Origin: Nipponacmea schrenckii
Lineage: Eukaryota; Mollusca; Gastropoda; Lottiidae
Assembly (NCBI GenBank): GCA_030562195.1
Contig: JAUJPP010000005.1
Location: 38,799,106-38,863,105 of the forward strand
Direction: 5' to 3'
Length of the DNA: 64,000 nt
Shown here: positions 1 through 11,476 of the stretch, piece by piece
How the letters are laid out: each line of letters starts with the position of its first letter
Numbering within the stretch: position 1 is the first letter of the stretch
Made by a program: the position numbers and the translations under genes
The notes under the pieces: generated by a model
What the model was told of the DNA's origin: nothing
Seen by the model: the letters and a program-made list of their open reading frames with translations, nothing else
Databases searched by the model: none

Positions 1-217
1 NNNNNNNNNNNNNNNNNNNNNNNNNNNNNNNNNNNNNNNNNNNNNNNNNNNNNNNNNNNNNNNNNNNNNNNNNNNNNNNNNNNNNNNNNNNNNNNNNNNN
101 NNNNNNNNNNNNNNNNNNNNNNNNNNNNNNNNNNNNNNNNNNNNNNNNNNNNNNNNNNNNNNNNNNNNNNNNNNNNNNNNNNNNNNNNNNNNNNNNNNNN
201 NNNNNNNNNNNNNNNNN
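1..217. other. Assembly gap (Ns)
   Basis: A run of undetermined bases. The first real bases after it coincide with the end of an LTR, so the gap edge probably reflects assembly failure in repetitive DNA. Confidence 0.99.
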
Positions 218-653
218 TGCTTTTACACTATTGCTATGTACAAGAAGCTTTTACAATTTTACTTTGTTGCTATTACTAAACCATTTGTGATAGGGCTACT
301 TTTAAATCAATAGAGGTTTTAGGGTGTTTAACATTTGAATATCAACATAAGAATCTGCCATTAGAAGTTTGAAGTTTTAGTTATTATTGGTCAAAGGTTT
401 TACGACATTGGTTTTAGAAGTATTATGTTTTTTCATCATAGGTATTAGCTATTTCAGCAGATCATTATAGTTTTTAACAAAATTCCCTGCCATAAGTAAG
501 GCATATTTATTAATCCCTAGATCATTCTTATACACACAGTCAACTATTACAAAAGTTGGTCAGCTTCATTTTGGTATAAAATGTTAAGTTAGTTTCGTGC
601 AAACAATAATAATTAACCCTTTGAATTCAGCTATAGTTATTAACCTATAAACA
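218..653 (-). repeat. 3' LTR of Gypsy copy 1
   Basis: On the minus strand the LTR begins TGTTTATAGG directly after a purine-rich tract (GAGAGGGGA type) and ends AAAAGCA at the edge of the assembly gap, giving the usual TG...CA ends and about 436 bp. It aligns over its length with the LTR at 12,811-13,242 and contains a conserved AATAAA. Confidence 0.85.
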
Positions 654-2162
654 TCTCCCCTCTCAATTAAATTTCAAAATTATCATGTTATCAGAACAAA
701 AAATGAATGTGATGAACTTTCACAAAGTCCGTATTGAATTCTTTCACACAAACGAATTCTAAAATCATATATTAAACAAAGTCTATTAATTCTCAAATCC
801 ATATCTGTTAGGTTTAACAATCTTCCTTCCACTGCTAGTAGTTATTATTGGTGAGATATTAGAATTAATGTCTATAGATGAATTATTACAGTCTCTTGGT
901 TGTTGATTTTTACTGTTAACTTTATATGTTGCAGTTGTTATATTATTATCAGCTTGAGTTTCAACTAATGTTGAATTTGGAAGATTTGACTCGGGTGCTG
1001 GCACTTCTAAACTACTTCTTATAAACTTTCTATTTCTTGCTCTACCAGATAGGATCGAGAATCAACTTTACCAACACGTGAACCTGAAGACCAAGGCTGT
1101 TTTGGTTTAAATGGCTGAAGTCTCACAGGTTCACCAATTTCTAATTCAGGTAAAATTATAGTATGACGATCATAATGCAGCTTAGCTTTCTGTCCATTTC
1201 AGGAACATAAAGTATTAGCAACTGGCATAGTTGTTTAGTTCTGTGAGACATAATTTTTGAACTGGGCTAAATCCATTAATATCAGGAGTATTTCTCCAAA
1301 AGTGACATTTGAAGATCTCTATTATCTCTTTTCACTTTCTTTAGGATTTGTTTGAAATTGTGACTGCTGATTCTGCCTTTCCATTACTTTGATTATGTAG
1401 AGGCGAACTAGCTGTGTATATGAATTCCCAAATTTTTTTTTGAAAACTGATCCAACTCTTGACTAGTATATTGAGGTCCATTATCTGTAACCATATCAGC
1501 GATACCATGTCTTGCGGAATGAACTTTAGTAGCTTCTATTACAGCATTAGACGATGTTTCTTGTAAATGATCCAATTCAAAATAGTCACTATAATAGTCA
1601 ACTGTAACTAAATAGGATTCACCATACACTGAAAATAAGTCTTGACCAACCTTTATCCAAGGATAATCAGGAATTTGATGAGTCATTCATGGTTCTTTGG
1701 TCTGCTTACATGAAAACTCAACACAGATACTACACTGGCTCACATAATCCTTTATTTCCCCACTCATACCTGGCTAAAATACTACATCTCTGGCTCGACG
1801 AAAACATGCTTTGCCTAAATGACTAGCGTGAGCTTTAGCAACCATTTGACTCCTTAACAGTTTTTGTACTAGGACTTTCATTCCTTTATAAATAATACCT
1901 TCTTGAACAATCAAAACATCTCGGAAATTCCAGTATTCTCGAATTGATAAAGGTACAGATTCTTTTATCTCCGACCGTCCCGTTGTAGCTAAAGTTTGTA
2001 GAACTTGATCTGCCATTGTGGCTAACTAGATTTGTTGATGAGTTGATGAGTACCGTCAGATAGACTCATGTCTTCAATTAGGGAGTTCTCATCATCATTC
2101 GTTGAAGTCGTATCGGCGCTTGGTGAAAAGATTTCTGCGTGATCGAAACTAGTGGTTTCTTG
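218..2162 (-). mobile_element. Truncated Ty3/Gypsy-type retrotransposon, copy 1
   Basis: Read on the minus strand this holds the end of RNase H, an integrase and the 3' LTR of a Gypsy-type element. The integrase zinc-binding region lies around 2,016-1,774, and the catalytic core around 1,686-1,360 shows a VDYYSDYF strand, a DNGPQY motif and a KAES motif, which supply the D, D and E catalytic positions. Frameshifts and stops break the frame. The sequence matches copy 2 (11,365-13,242) almost throughout, with a local mismatch near 2,010-2,060. At 2,162 homology stops inside the RNase H region, so the 5' two-thirds of this copy is missing. It is a dead relic. Confidence 0.9.
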
Positions 2163-2640
2163 ATTTTAGCATTAAGGGGTATCCATTTTAATATATTTTT
2201 AATAAAGTCTTTACTCCCAAACCTGGCTCTTATTTCTTTAGTGAAATAGAAATTAATTGGAATTTGATGTCTGAAATTGCATTTTCTTTCAGAATTTCTT
2301 TCAGAGATAATGAGAAAAAATTAATTGCCGGAAGGTTTATCTAAAAATAGTGGTTTTTGTGCAGTGACAGTCAAGTGGATGTTGAGTAGTTACTTTAATT
2401 TTGACTAGTTCAAAATTTTCATGGTCATGCTATATCGAATTTTTTTTAGAGAAACCAATTATTGGCTACACTTTCATGTGATATATTTGGAAAGTTTTCA
2501 ACGAGATATCTGGAAATAGTTACAGAAGGTTGAATTTCGTGATTTAACATGGAAATAGATGGCAAATAAATTGGTGGACCTAGTCCAGAATGTTAAGTCT
2601 AAAGGGAAGTAACTTCACAAGACGTATAGTTACGATTAAT
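2163..2640. repeat. Dispersed repeat R, copy 1
   Basis: Blocks at about 2,266-2,570 resemble 8,425-8,690 in the same orientation. Shared stretches include GAGTTTTCAACGAGAT-like and TGTCTGAAAT-like segments in the same order. No coding capacity is visible. It starts where Gypsy copy 1 is cut off. The repeat family is not recognised. Confidence 0.5.
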
Positions 2641-4310
2641 TATTTTGAGCTTTAGGAACTATCATTCTTTTTTTTTTTTTCACATTTTATTCAAGACAAA
2701 AAACCAGCCATATACAGGTTACAACATCATACATACAAAATTGTCCATAATTGAAAATTGATATACAATCACATGTTAAATCAAATATTATTATGTTTAA
2801 TAACAAATAATTCATTAATAAAACTATCAGTCTTGACTTTCTATGGAACCTTTTTTTTTTTGGTTTTTTTTTTTTTGGACTTACTATAACATGTATTGGT
2901 TAGGAGATTGGTGAGTAAATTTTGTCGGCGAACGCAAAGGATATTGTTTTGGCTTAATGCAGCTAAAACATACGGTACGTGTGTGATGTCAGTGCGAGGT
3001 CGTGAAAAATTACGAAATACAGCCAAATCTAACAAATAAAATATTCCAAAACAGCATATTTTTAAAATCGTTTCCATTGTTTCTCTCAAATTTACGCCAA
3101 CCAAAATCCTTTACCAGAGATCTCCTTATCCAGTCACAGTATATTGCTTATTTAGTCGGTAGCTTATATCAAACATTCGCGTATGGTTTAGCTGATTTTG
3201 ACACTTGGCCGGTTAATAAAGGTTTGCTTTACCAGTCAATAAAGATCTCTTTCTGCTCTCCGTAGATCCTCCTTCACATTTGGCCTGGATTAGAACTACC
3301 TTGGAGATAGACTAAACTTACATGGCAGGAAAACATGTTTTGTTGCAGAACTGAAAATGTAACCCGAAACCCTAAAATAGGCTCGAAACTCTATGACAAA
3401 TATTTTTGTGAACTATATTCAATCACTACATGCTTTAAGTATAGGTTAAACCTAAATGACACTAGTAGTGTAATTTCAGGATGACAATGGTGTATATGCC
3501 TATACGTTAATAATGCACGTGCTTGTACAATCTAGGGCGCCAATAGTCAGATTTAGGCCTAACGGCCTCCGACTTTATATTGACCAACGCTATTGACGTG
3601 TTTTCGGAGTTTATTTCATTTTAAAATACAAATTTGACCTCATCCTTTGATATAAGCAGAACAATATCCAAGTTATTGATACGGGCATTGCGCTAAGAGT
3701 GTCTTATTTTTTTCAAATGGCGGCAAAAATTTGGGCTGATGGTAAATGGTCCTCAGGTTGTTATTGATTTTCGAAGTTGCTTATACAAATAGTAAGTTTA
3801 TCTCAATGGTTAATAAAGTGACACAGTCATGAAGGCTCGAGTTGCTTCCCTTATTTCATTTATTTACATTTTTTGTTTTTTTGAAAATGAGTGCTTGTTG
3901 GTTTATAAGTCAGAAAAAAAACTTTCTTTTACCATAATAAACCTCAGCCTCTGTCCTACACAGAAAGGGCGTTGAAAATAGAGTGGTGAGATAAGCTTCC
4001 GTACAAATGATGATTTAAGTATGTTTTGATTTAGGGAGAAATCGGATGTTTGGTTCAGCCTCAAGGGTAATATCATGTGTTTGTACCGAGAGGTCGTAGA
4101 ATTGGGCATACAAATTGCTATAAGACGAGCCAGCAATCTTTCTTGAGTATCTTGTCGTTTTGTTATCTGTAGAGACGTGTAAATCAGTGGAATTGGTAAA
4201 TCAATTGGATAGTCGACATGTTGTAAAACAATTGGCTTGATATTACTTTTATAAACATTGACAAATAAACATGATAAGCAATAAATATGGTCTTCCATAG
4301 TTTCTTCTCC
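2641..4310. other. Non-coding stretch with a retroposed poly(A) tail on the minus strand
   Basis: Read on the minus strand, 2,695-2,668 contains AATAAA followed within a few bases by a run of A, which looks like the 3' end of a retroposed transcript or LINE. A second pair of A-runs lies near 2,850-2,877. Short open frames around 2,841-3,265 lack any recognisable domain and one simply reads the A-run as polylysine. No other gene is supported. Confidence 0.45.
3859..3864 (-). terminator. Possible polyadenylation signal for the SD-rich gene
   Basis: AATAAA on the minus strand about 450 bp past the stop codon at 4,311. It is the first good hexamer found downstream, but the link is inferred. Confidence 0.35.
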
Positions 4311-4770
4311 TCAATCGTCGTCTCTACTATTGCTATTGCTGCCGCTGCTGCTGCCGCTGCTGCTGTTGCTGCTGCTGTTGCTATTGCTGTTGCTATTGCG
4401 GCTGCTACTCCGATCTCCATCTCCTGCTTCTCGTCGGTCTCTACTTTCTCTACTATCGTCGTCTCTGCTGATGCTATCGCTGTTGCTGTTGCTATCGTTA
4501 TAGCTAGTGCTATCTCGGTCATCGCTACTCGAGTACCCTCTACCATTTCCATCTTTACTGTCACCTTTGTCATCTCCTACATCATCGTCTCTGCTGTTGC
4601 TATCGCTACTGCTTTTACTATCTAAGTCCTCATCGCGATCCCAGGACCCTGCTTCTCGTCGTTCTCTGTCTCCTCCTTCATCGTCACTGCTGCTTCCACT
4701 ACTGTCACTCCTACTTTCACTCCTACTGTCAGTACTACTATCACTACTACTGCCACTACTACTGTCAGTA
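4311..4770 (-). repeat. Imperfect trinucleotide tract coding the SD tail
   Basis: Dense runs of Ser, Asp and Asn codons give a low-complexity tract strongest at 4,320-4,400 and 4,680-4,790. The opposite strand consequently reads as Ala/Ile/Val runs, which are shadows. Confidence 0.8.
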
Positions 4771-5537
4771 CTGTCACTACTGGAATAGCCACCCCTCCAC
4801 ACTCGACATATCTTGATGATTCCTCCTCGGCAAACTAACCCTGGGCCACATCTGAAACAAACAAAATATATTGGATGGTCAAACTCTTTAACGTCTTTTT
4901 CTGTACAGTAAATAAACTGTCAAGCAATGGACCAATGATAAGTACAGAAAACTAAAACGGGTCAGCAACACTGTCACCTAAATTTCAATAAAATTTCAAT
5001 TCAACATCTGTTCTACTGAAACACAGTTGTGTTGGAAAATGTACATATCTATATATTTTGGATACTTGCTTTAGAGTACCAGGTACTAGTACATAATGAT
5101 TATTTAGTTATTTATTCCTTATTTTTTTTAACAGACTATAATTGAATCTATTGTCACAGAGATAAGACCTTTCAATTTCGCCCCCGCACCTCGGTCATTT
5201 TCTAGATATGTCTTGTCCTCCCTGATAAAGTGAACTAAGTACGCCAAAGTGTCACATGTTGTTAAACATCTACTAAAGGGTCCTCACCATAGCCATTAAC
5301 AGTTATGTATGGTTGCGAATACAGCGATAAGTTTCGAACGCATCTGAGTTGTGAATTGTGATCACTACTCAGTATTCAAAACCGTACGCAACTGGAAATT
5401 GCAATGGCCTGGAAGTCAAATAACTAACAAACCTACCTTTTGGTTCGACTACACCAATCACCGAGACCACGGTAGGCTTCGGTGCTAGCAATAGCAATCA
5501 CCAACATGAGGCCAATGAAGACGAATCTTGGAAGCAT
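4311..5537 (-). CDS. Secreted four-cysteine, Ser/Asp-rich acidic protein
   Basis: Two coding exons: 5,437-5,537 and 4,311-4,851. The exon 1 donor is AG/GTAGGT and the exon 2 acceptor is a T-rich tract ending TTTCAG. The phase (2+1) joins exactly across an Arg codon, giving 213 aa. Residues 1-21 form a clear signal peptide (MLPRFVFIG...STEA). Residues 22-55 are a compact basic head with cysteines at 29, 35, 41 and 49 (C-x5-C-x5-C-x7-C, including CGPGLVC). Residues 57-213 are almost wholly Ser, Asp, Arg, Asn and Gly, with many SSSD/DSxS units. Acidic SD-rich tails are typical of calcium-binding shell or bone matrix proteins, so a mineral- or mucus-associated role is plausible but inferred. No family is recognised. 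The tail is coded by an imperfect GCT/AGT-type trinucleotide tract, so its length is probably polymorphic. Confidence 0.78.
5276..5412. mobile_element. Foldback MITE family M, copy in intron 1 of the SD-rich gene
   Basis: The left end contains CACCATAGCCATTAACAGT and GTATGGTTGCGAAT; the right end contains CCGTACGCAACTGG and TTGCAATGG, which is close to the inverted complement of the left end. The element is about 135 bp and non-coding. Copies with the same inverted ends occur at 5,612-5,748 and 15,110-15,273. Confidence 0.6.
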
Positions 5538-5611
5538 CGTTTGTTTTTTTCTGTATACACAGATGAACTGACAAATCTAGAAAAAATATACAAATGTTTA
5601 CTTGATTCACA

Positions 5612-5748
5612 TATTAAGGTGTCTTTACACCATAGCGATTACCAGTAACGTAGGGATGCGAATGAGAAAGTGGTCATGAGTTATGATATTTATGCCGGCT
5701 TTTCCTATTCAAAACCATACGCAACTGATCGCAATGGTGTGACGGCAA
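5612..5748. mobile_element. Foldback MITE family M, copy upstream of the SD-rich gene
   Basis: The left end CACCATAGCGATTACCAGT is matched, inverted, by a right end containing CCATACGCAACTGATCGCAATGGTG. It lies about 75 bp upstream of the start codon at 5,537, so it may fall within the promoter or 5' UTR region. Confidence 0.6.
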
Positions 5749-7650
5749 ATTGTAGTTGAAGAAGAGAGACCATATGAGATCAGGTTCTATATAAACTTAA
5801 AGCAGAATGAGACATTTATTTGTATTTAGTATATTTGATTCATGATATTATTCATCCAAATTCCTTATTTTCATAAAAGTTTAGAATCTATTAAATTAGC
5901 AGCCTACTAAAGGCCAATTATATAACATCATTTCCGAATGGTCTTTGTATAGATGTTTATGTAGCACTAATAGAGTCAATGTATTCCAATTCGCCAGTGG
6001 CTTCTATAAGTCATTATTGACGTCATTTATCGCAAACTATGCTTGTATGTTGTAATTAAAGTTTTGGTTTTATTGGAATTGCAGGAACCACTAACGTCTT
6101 AGTATCAGTTGCTCCAATACATCAACAATTTAGAAAAACTATACTGTCCTTATTGTTCAGCACAGATAGGGCATCTTAAACAAAGTATCTCAATAATATT
6201 GTGCTATCATCCAGATTTTATATGAAAACATATACGTAGTTTCGTAATGATTGGTTGTTCACCCCATCTAATGTATGCAGACAGACTGGATCATCATCGA
6301 GGCATACAAATTCAGATATTCCAAGATATTCCTGTTTTTTTTCAACAAAACGCTTCAGATGGTTTGCATATCGTTAACAGAAGTATTGAGTTTAGATGCC
6401 TGAACATGTAACGTTTTGATAATGTTTACAGCATGTAGTTAATATTTTGTAAGATAATGTATACACTCTAACTTACCGAGCTTCAACAATCGTCAACAGA
6501 GATAACTGGATGGTGGACATATTGCCTAATAAATAGTGTTCTAGAACTATAAATTATTTTATGTTTTTTAAGTTACCAAATCTATCACTGTCGATATAAA
6601 AAAAACTATATGAAGCATTAAAAAACTCTATTTCAGAAGAGTTCCTCGTTTCACAGCGAGTTTTTTTTAACTTTAAAGTGTGAAGATTTATCACTCATCA
6701 AACAGAATAGATCAATCTATGTCATAAAAATCCGAATGCCTTTCAGGTGTCTTGACATGCTTCCACGACATTGTCACGCATTCTGGACCCAAATCTGCAG
6801 AATCAGATTTTCGAGAGATTTATGTCAAATTATTGTGCAAATTGAATGACAGTTTTCAGTGTTCTGAATATATATTAGATCAATATATATTTTTAGTCAA
6901 GGCATTTCTTGGAGATCTTACAACAAATTAGCCAGCAATATAATCTGATCAAATTCTTCTTCAGATCTTTAACCGATTGTACTTTTTTTCATCTCTACCA
7001 GATCGATGTTAAGGTTAACATGCAGTTTGTACAGCAAAAACTTATCACAAACTTCGATTAACAAAGGCCATAACTCAGTTAATTATTTATTGATAGGTTT
7101 AACCATTTCCACAAAAAACGCAATCTTCTGGTCGAATCAAAAAAACACCAAGAATTGTAATCTCCAAATTTTTACGAGAGTGTACATAGTTTGGATATTT
7201 TTCATTTAATCTTTATTCTTATTTGTTTGTTTTTCGATATGCTTGATAAACAATTTCACCAAGTTTCACCTAAATTGGTCTAGATTTGCGTCTTTTAGAA
7301 CAGGCTAGAGCTAACAGTTCAAAACGAGGATAATGATTTATCTATTACCTTTAAATTTTTCGATTTTCATTTTGAAAGCGATCACCATTCGTCAAACGCT
7401 TTCTATTACTGCAATAATTTTCCGATACCTTTCGATAGTATCCAGACCTTTGGTCAAGATATGCGACTTCTAATGTTTACCACCAATTGTGGGCCAATGG
7501 ACCAAGAAGCTTGGCAGGTGTCTAAATGGTAATACATTTATATGGTCAACAGTTTATTCGGTTGTAGCAAAATGGACCGTCTTTGATGATAATCCCTTTA
7601 GAATAAAGTTTTAGTATACTTGTGAGATTCTGGGCCTGTGTTTGTTAGTG
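5749..7650. other. Intergenic, no gene seen
   Basis: AT-rich DNA with no conserved reading frame. Phrases such as CCAAGTTTCACCTAAATTGG near 7,258 recall the tandem units of the pearl-like elements further on, suggesting a degraded relative. Confidence 0.5.
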
Positions 7651-7835
7651 AAATCAAATGAATGAAGTTTTACGTCCTACTTTCAGCACCTAAAATTAAA
7701 CTAATGAAGACAGGCAGCACCATGCAGTGCGCAATTTCGCCAGGACAGTGGCGACACTATACTATGCTTTTTGCGATTTCCAACTGTCGATGGATCTTTA
7801 ACGGACACAGCGAGTAGCACAAGGGGCTCTTGCTT
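7651..7835 (-). mobile_element. SINE-A fragment
   Basis: Matches the 3' and central part of the full SINE at 30,192-30,563: the TTTTACGTCCTAC tail region, the ATGCAGTGCGCAAT block and the TTTGCGATTTCCAACTGTCG block follow in order. The tRNA-like head is missing. Confidence 0.75.
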
Positions 7836-8424
7836 GAGGAATGCCTGTGTTTTTCGATCTAAATGTTTCCTAATTGGGGATCTAAAATCGAATGCCAAAG
7901 CTGTCTACAAAAAAAATACCAAACTATGGTTTGTTCTATTCTATGATAAAAATAGGTAAAATTTACGATTTTTTTCTAAAATGAAAATTTTGCATACTGC
8001 CCCTTTAACTTAACATTACAAAACGTTTAACCTTGACGTGTGGTTGTTTTATGTAAACGATGGCGGTCATGAAAAGTCAATCAAGCTGAAGATCAATGCT
8101 TGTTGGATGTATTTTTGGCAATGTTGAGTCAGGATATATCTTCGGAAGTTTCGTACATGTAGAGTTGTTAAAACTACTAAGGGACATGTTCGTAGTCCGT
8201 TTAATGGAACGTGCCCTTGTTTCAGAAACAATCGTATCAGTAATTGTGTTCACAGCTCACCATCATTATTTTTGCCTTCAAATACATGAGTGTGTCTTGA
8301 ATTATTCGTGTAAGAAAGTTTGCCTTACGATTCGCCTGGATTGAATAACGCAGTTTGTTTATTTTTGGAATATTCTTTCTACCTCCTTCTGCATGTCACT
8401 TTTTGACTGATTTTTTGTCTAGAT
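7836..8424. other. Intergenic, no gene seen
   Basis: Only short open frames without recognisable domains or splice context. Confidence 0.5.
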
Positions 8425-8690
8425 TAAAACTTTGAAGTCTGAAATCTTTTGTCAGAATTTCTGAGATGATGAGAGATTAACAGGCGGTAGAATAATTCTA
8501 TAGTGGTTTTGTGGGCAGTCCTTGTCTACAGTAGTATTGAAATCTATTGGCCAGGCTTTCAAGTGTCATATTCGAGAGTTTTCAACGAGATTTCTGGAAA
8601 CACTTATATAAGGATGAATTTCGGATTGAAAAAAAAAAACAGATGGTAAATGAATTGACTAGGTCCTTTATACAATGTTTTATTTTTTCT
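8425..8690. repeat. Dispersed repeat R, copy 2
   Basis: Same orientation and order of similarity blocks as 2,266-2,570, with many substitutions. Unclassified. Confidence 0.5.
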
Positions 8691-9283
8691 ATAATTAAAT
8701 GTGATTGGTTGTCTCCCTTTCTCTATATACATAACTCACAATCGTTCACCTGTAACAAAACAATAAATCAATATTACATGCTTCATCGATATTATAAAAA
8801 AGGCTACTATTATAGGACAGAACACGTACGCTCTCAATGTTCTTGATATGGAAAAGTAAGGGCCTGCAGTCTGAGATTGCTATTTAGAGCTGAAAGAAAT
8901 TGAGAATTTTTAATCTTGAAAGGGCATTTAGCAATTGTGGGTACAATATATAGGCACAATCATCGGTTAAAGTTTATGCAACGTAGTTGAAGTAACAATC
9001 AATAAGTATATTGATAAAATCAGAGACTTCATGAAGCTATCAACACCAGGGGTATCCAGCCAGACGAAGTTGTTAGATGCATATGATAAACTTATCAAAC
9101 TGTTATTATTAATGTACATAAATCTAATCATATTTGGTTATTAAAACGCTTCAACTAACCTATGGATACTTATTTTAAACAATGTATTTTCTATTAATAA
9201 ATCACTCTGATATTAACAAAAGTGGTCTATAAAATCTTTAATCATAGGCCTAACAACTTCACAAGTCCACTGTGACAGGGATT

Positions 9284-9517
9284 CTTTCTACGAGCTGGTC
9301 CTTGGCCAAACCTATTGGCATTAATCTTTCCCGGATTATCCGTACCCATTTACAGCTGGGTGAACTGGAATTATGAGTGAAGATGACTTATTCAAGGTCA
9401 TCGAACTTTCACACACTGATCGAATTAGAACTCACGTCCGAAATTTTCATCGTATCCAAGCAAATGACGTTATGACGTTAAGAACCAACACTCTAACCGC
9501 TGTGCTATAGAACACCG
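9284..9517 (-). mobile_element. SINE-C copy (tRNA-related)
   Basis: About 230 bp, similar along its length to 48,500-48,745 (shared GGAATTATGAGTGAAGATGA and CATTAATCTTTCC blocks). On the minus strand the head reads TAGCACAGCGGTTAGAG, fitting a tRNA-type A box (TRGYnnARnGG). Confidence 0.65.
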
Positions 9518-9602
9518 AAAAAGCATTGGTGAAAGTTTATGAAACATTAAAGCTAATTTGTGTCGGAACGCAGGATTATCTGGTCAGTTTTAAGTCGACT
9601 TA

Positions 9603-9840
9603 GTGAAAACCCAGATAGGTACGCCATTCATAAGAGGGTCAATACTTCTAACAAATAGAATTTTTGCCATTTTAAAGTTTAATTCCAAACAGAAGAAGTT
9701 TACAGAGAATAAATCAGCAACTTCTCACCAGGAGCAATGTGATGGACCTTCTAACTTGAAAAAATGTAGATTTTGTGGATTAACTCACAAGAGAAGAAAT
9801 TGTCCTGTATATGGAAAAACTTGTTTGAACTCTGATACAG
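9603..9840 (+). pseudogene. Gag zinc-knuckle remnant
   Basis: An open frame with a CRFCGLTHKRRNC knuckle, the nucleic-acid-binding end of a Gag protein. The capsid portion is absent. The frame does not continue into the protease without a shift. Confidence 0.7.
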
Positions 9841-9899
9841 GTATTATATTTGCTTTTGACAAGACATTGGATAGAAAACATGCCAAGTTCATGATTTCT

Positions 9900-11470
9900 C
9901 TTAAGTTTCATAACCAATATTGTAGTAGTATGTGTCCAGCTAGATACTGGTGCTTCATGTTCTGCTATGTCTATAAATCAGCTCAGATACATATTGCAGT
10001 CTGGTAATGTTCAACTTCAACCAACTGTAGGAAAAATTAAACTCTATGATGGTACTATTATTAGCCCGTTGGGTTCTTATACACTTAGTGTTAGTAAAGG
10101 GACTGAGAAGCCTATAGACATTAAGTTTGTTATTTTGGAGAATGCCCCATGGCCAATTATTGATGGGAGTACTTGCATCAAAATACCTGGATATCAACGG
10201 AGAAGGCAGTGCATACTGTACATTCTATTTCTCAAGATCCTTTAACAAAAGAAAGAGTACTTCAACAGTATTCTGATGAATTCAAAGGACATGGTTATTT
10301 ACCAGGTGAATATCATATTGAAATAGATAATTCTGTTAAGCCAGTACAACACCCCAAGAAGAGAACCAATACCTTTTAAAGATAAATTAAAGCAAAGATA
10401 GATGAGTTGGAGAAAACAAGGAATTATAACAAAGGTAACTGAGCATACAGATTGGATAAGTAGTTTGGTAGCAGTACAGAAATCTGACAAGCTGAGAATA
10501 TGTATTGATCCTAAAGACTTAAATCTTGCTTTCAAGCGATCCAACAACCAAATGCCAACAGTAGATGAAATATTACCTAGACTGGGGAATGCAAAAGTAT
10601 TTACAGTCCTTGATGCTAAAGATTTTTTTTCCAAATAAAATAAGACAAAGAAAGCTTATATCTAACAACATTTTGGACACCTTTCGGTCGATATAGGTAT
10701 TTGAGATGTCCTCAAGGTATATCATTTGCACCTGACGAATATCAACGTCGACAAAAAGAACTACTTAATAGTGTTGATGTAACAGCTGATGATATCATTT
10801 GCTTTGGGTCTGGTGATACTGTAGATGTAGCTAAAATAGATCATGATATCAATTTGAAAGCTGTGTTGGATAGAATTAGAAAAGTTAATCTTAAGTTGAA
10901 CACTAAAAAATCAAAATTTAAGCTACCTGAAGTGCCTTATATGGGATATCTATTAACTGAAACAGGTGTGAAAATTGATCCTTCTAAGGTAGAAGCTATT
11001 TTAGATTTGCCAAAACCAAGTAATGTTAAGGCTGTGCAAAGATTACTTGGTTGTGTACAATATTTGTCAAGGTATTTGCCAAAACTTTCAGAAGTTTCTG
11101 AGCCTTTAAAAAGATTAACTGTATCTGATGTTCCATATTGGGAGTCACAACAAGAAGAATCGTACCAGTAAATATTACAATTGAAAGTTAAAGCGCCTGT
11201 CTTAAAGTATTATGATGATGGACTCGATGTAACTATAGAATGCGATTCTTCTGAAACTGGTCTTGGAGCATGTTTATAAGAAGACGACCAACCAGTAGCT
11301 TTCGCATCTCGTGCATTTATCAAGTGCAGAAAAGAACTTTTAACAGTTCAAACTGATCACAAACCACTAGTTTCGATCACGCAGAAATCTATTCACCAAG
11401 CGCCGAAACGACTTCAACGAATGATGATGAGAACTCCCCAATTGAAGACATTAACAATATCAATCAAATT
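9900..11470 (+). pseudogene. Protease, reverse transcriptase and RNase H remnants of pol
   Basis: An aspartic-protease DTGA motif is followed by an RT domain in pieces: 10,380-10,638, then a frameshift, then 10,640-11,170. RT landmarks include a GIITKVTEHTDWISS-like N-terminal block, a PQG segment, an ADDI catalytic motif and a GYLLTETGVKIDP connection block. RNase H is recognisable from TDHKPLVSI near 11,350-11,380, but stops interrupt it and its 5' half is shortened. Confidence 0.8.
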
Positions 11471-11476
11471 GAACAC

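Noticed and set aside
2841..3265. Overlapping short frames on both strands near 3 kb
   Set aside because: The minus frame ends in lysines from an A-run and the plus frame has no recognisable feature.
4287..4625. Plus-strand open frame of Ala, Ile and Val runs opposite the SD-rich gene
   Set aside because: It is the antisense reading of a trinucleotide tract. The minus strand has a signal peptide, matching splice sites and compatible phase; this strand has none.
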